Assembly: GCF_019134595.1 (NCBI RefSeq)
Contig: NZ_CP077770.1
Location: forward strand, 3,468,501 to 3,532,500
Direction: 5' to 3'
DNA length: 64,000 nucleotides
Origin: Pseudoalteromonas shioyasakiensis
GTDB lineage: Bacteria > Pseudomonadota > Gammaproteobacteria > Enterobacterales > Alteromonadaceae
The translations under genes were made by a program, and so were the position numbers. Below, one piece after another: positions 63,784-64,000 of this stretch. Each line of letters starts with the position of its first letter. Positions within the stretch are counted from its first letter, which is position 1. The notes beneath the pieces are model-generated. The model worked only from the letters and a program-made list of their open reading frames with translations, made no database searches and was not told the DNA's origin.

Positions 63784-63806
63784 TCCTTAATAACTAGAGG
63801 CGTATT

Positions 63807-64000
63807 GTGAAAAAGGCTGAGGCAATTAAAAAGCTCTTAGAATACGACAAGCGTGGTCGCTGTGTTTTTACTAATTCAGATCTGGCGAAAATCTTTCATC
63901 AAGATAATGAACGAGCATTGCGTGCAGGAATTAAACGTTTGCAAGACGATGGCTTACTCACCCGTATCATTAATGGTGTGTACTTATACAATTTAGCGCA
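63807..64000 (+). CDS. AbiEi-type antitoxin/regulator, N-terminal part (3' end outside window)
   Basis: GTG 63807 with GAGG six bases upstream opens a frame to the window edge (64 codons visible). KKAEAIKKLLEYDKRGRCVF and RALRAGIKRLQDDGLLTRII form a winged-helix module like the N-terminal domain of AbiEi antitoxins of type IV systems, which repress their own operon by binding inverted repeats. The twin operator at 63706-63783 fits. A toxin gene would lie downstream, out of view. Position is hotspot 2. Confidence 0.6.
   Translation, partial: MKKAEAIKKLLEYDKRGRCVFTNSDLAKIFHQDNERALRAGIKRLQDDGLLTRIINGVYLYNLA

Larger units (their letters stand above)
10740..64000. mobile_element. SXT/R391-family integrative conjugative element, setR-side arm (continues beyond window)
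   Basis: The element is recognised from its complete syntenic core: setR, croS, setD-setC, eex, traG-traH-traF, radC, cobT/cobS-like genes, exo, bet, ssb, traN-traU-traW-trhF-trbI-traC and dsbC. Order, orientation and several protein lengths (SetR 215, TraG 1189, Bet 272, TraC 799) agree with what I recall of SXT. Variable DNA sits exactly where the family carries hotspots 2, 3 and 4. The left boundary lies somewhere in 10732-10925; the exact att core cannot be fixed because the other end is not visible. Integrase, relaxase, oriT and hotspots 1 and 5 are outside. Confidence 0.95.

Overview
The first 10.7 kb is chromosomal sequence of a marine gammaproteobacterium. GroEL, the ast genes and codon usage point to Pseudoalteromonas or a close Alteromonadales relative; this is an inference, because no rRNA is present. 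From left to right it holds the 3' part of groEL, nnr, speD, a YhfA-type OsmC protein, a DUF3802 protein, the arginine-succinyltransferase genes (argD/astC-astA-astD), an HDOD-domain protein and pabA.

From about 10.75 kb to the end the window is one arm of an SXT/R391-family integrative conjugative element (ICE). The conserved order reads: setR repressor with operator array, croS, phage-like replication genes, a lytic transglycosylase, setD-setC activators, eex, traG-traH-traF, hotspot 3, a Toprim/RadC/CobT/CobS/recombination module (exo-bet-ssb), hotspot 4, traN-traU-traW-trhF-trbI-traC-dsbC, and the start of hotspot 2. The integrase end, oriT and relaxase lie outside. The setR end abuts the pabA upstream region and no prfC sequence is visible there, so the usual prfC insertion site is not supported.

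Hotspot 3 (about 21.4-29.7 kb) carries a truncated mcrC, a frameshifted oxidoreductase, and a fatty-acid module: oleate hydratase, a TetR regulator with a 19-bp palindromic operator candidate, and a four-gene MCE/Mla-type ABC transporter. Hotspot 4 (about 41.4-53.6 kb) carries integron-like cassettes with attC sites but no integron integrase. It also holds an IS91-like element with a tyrosine recombinase, a helix-turn-helix-dynamin GTPase with a small partner, remnants of higA and of a BsuBI/PstI-type restriction gene cut by an IS3-family IS, an LRAT-like protein and a membrane protein.

The strongest unexplained signal is in the recombination/CobS-CobT module. Nine genes in a row of overlapping or closely spaced genes each have a two-hairpin 5' leader. 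The sequences differ, but in each the second hairpin pairs with the Shine-Dalgarno sequence. dsbC has a similar hairpin. Three unrelated proteins of the same module end in the same aromatic C-terminal tail (SFYF/SFYF/NYYF). Together these suggest an undescribed layer of translational and protein-level control of the ICE recombination module.
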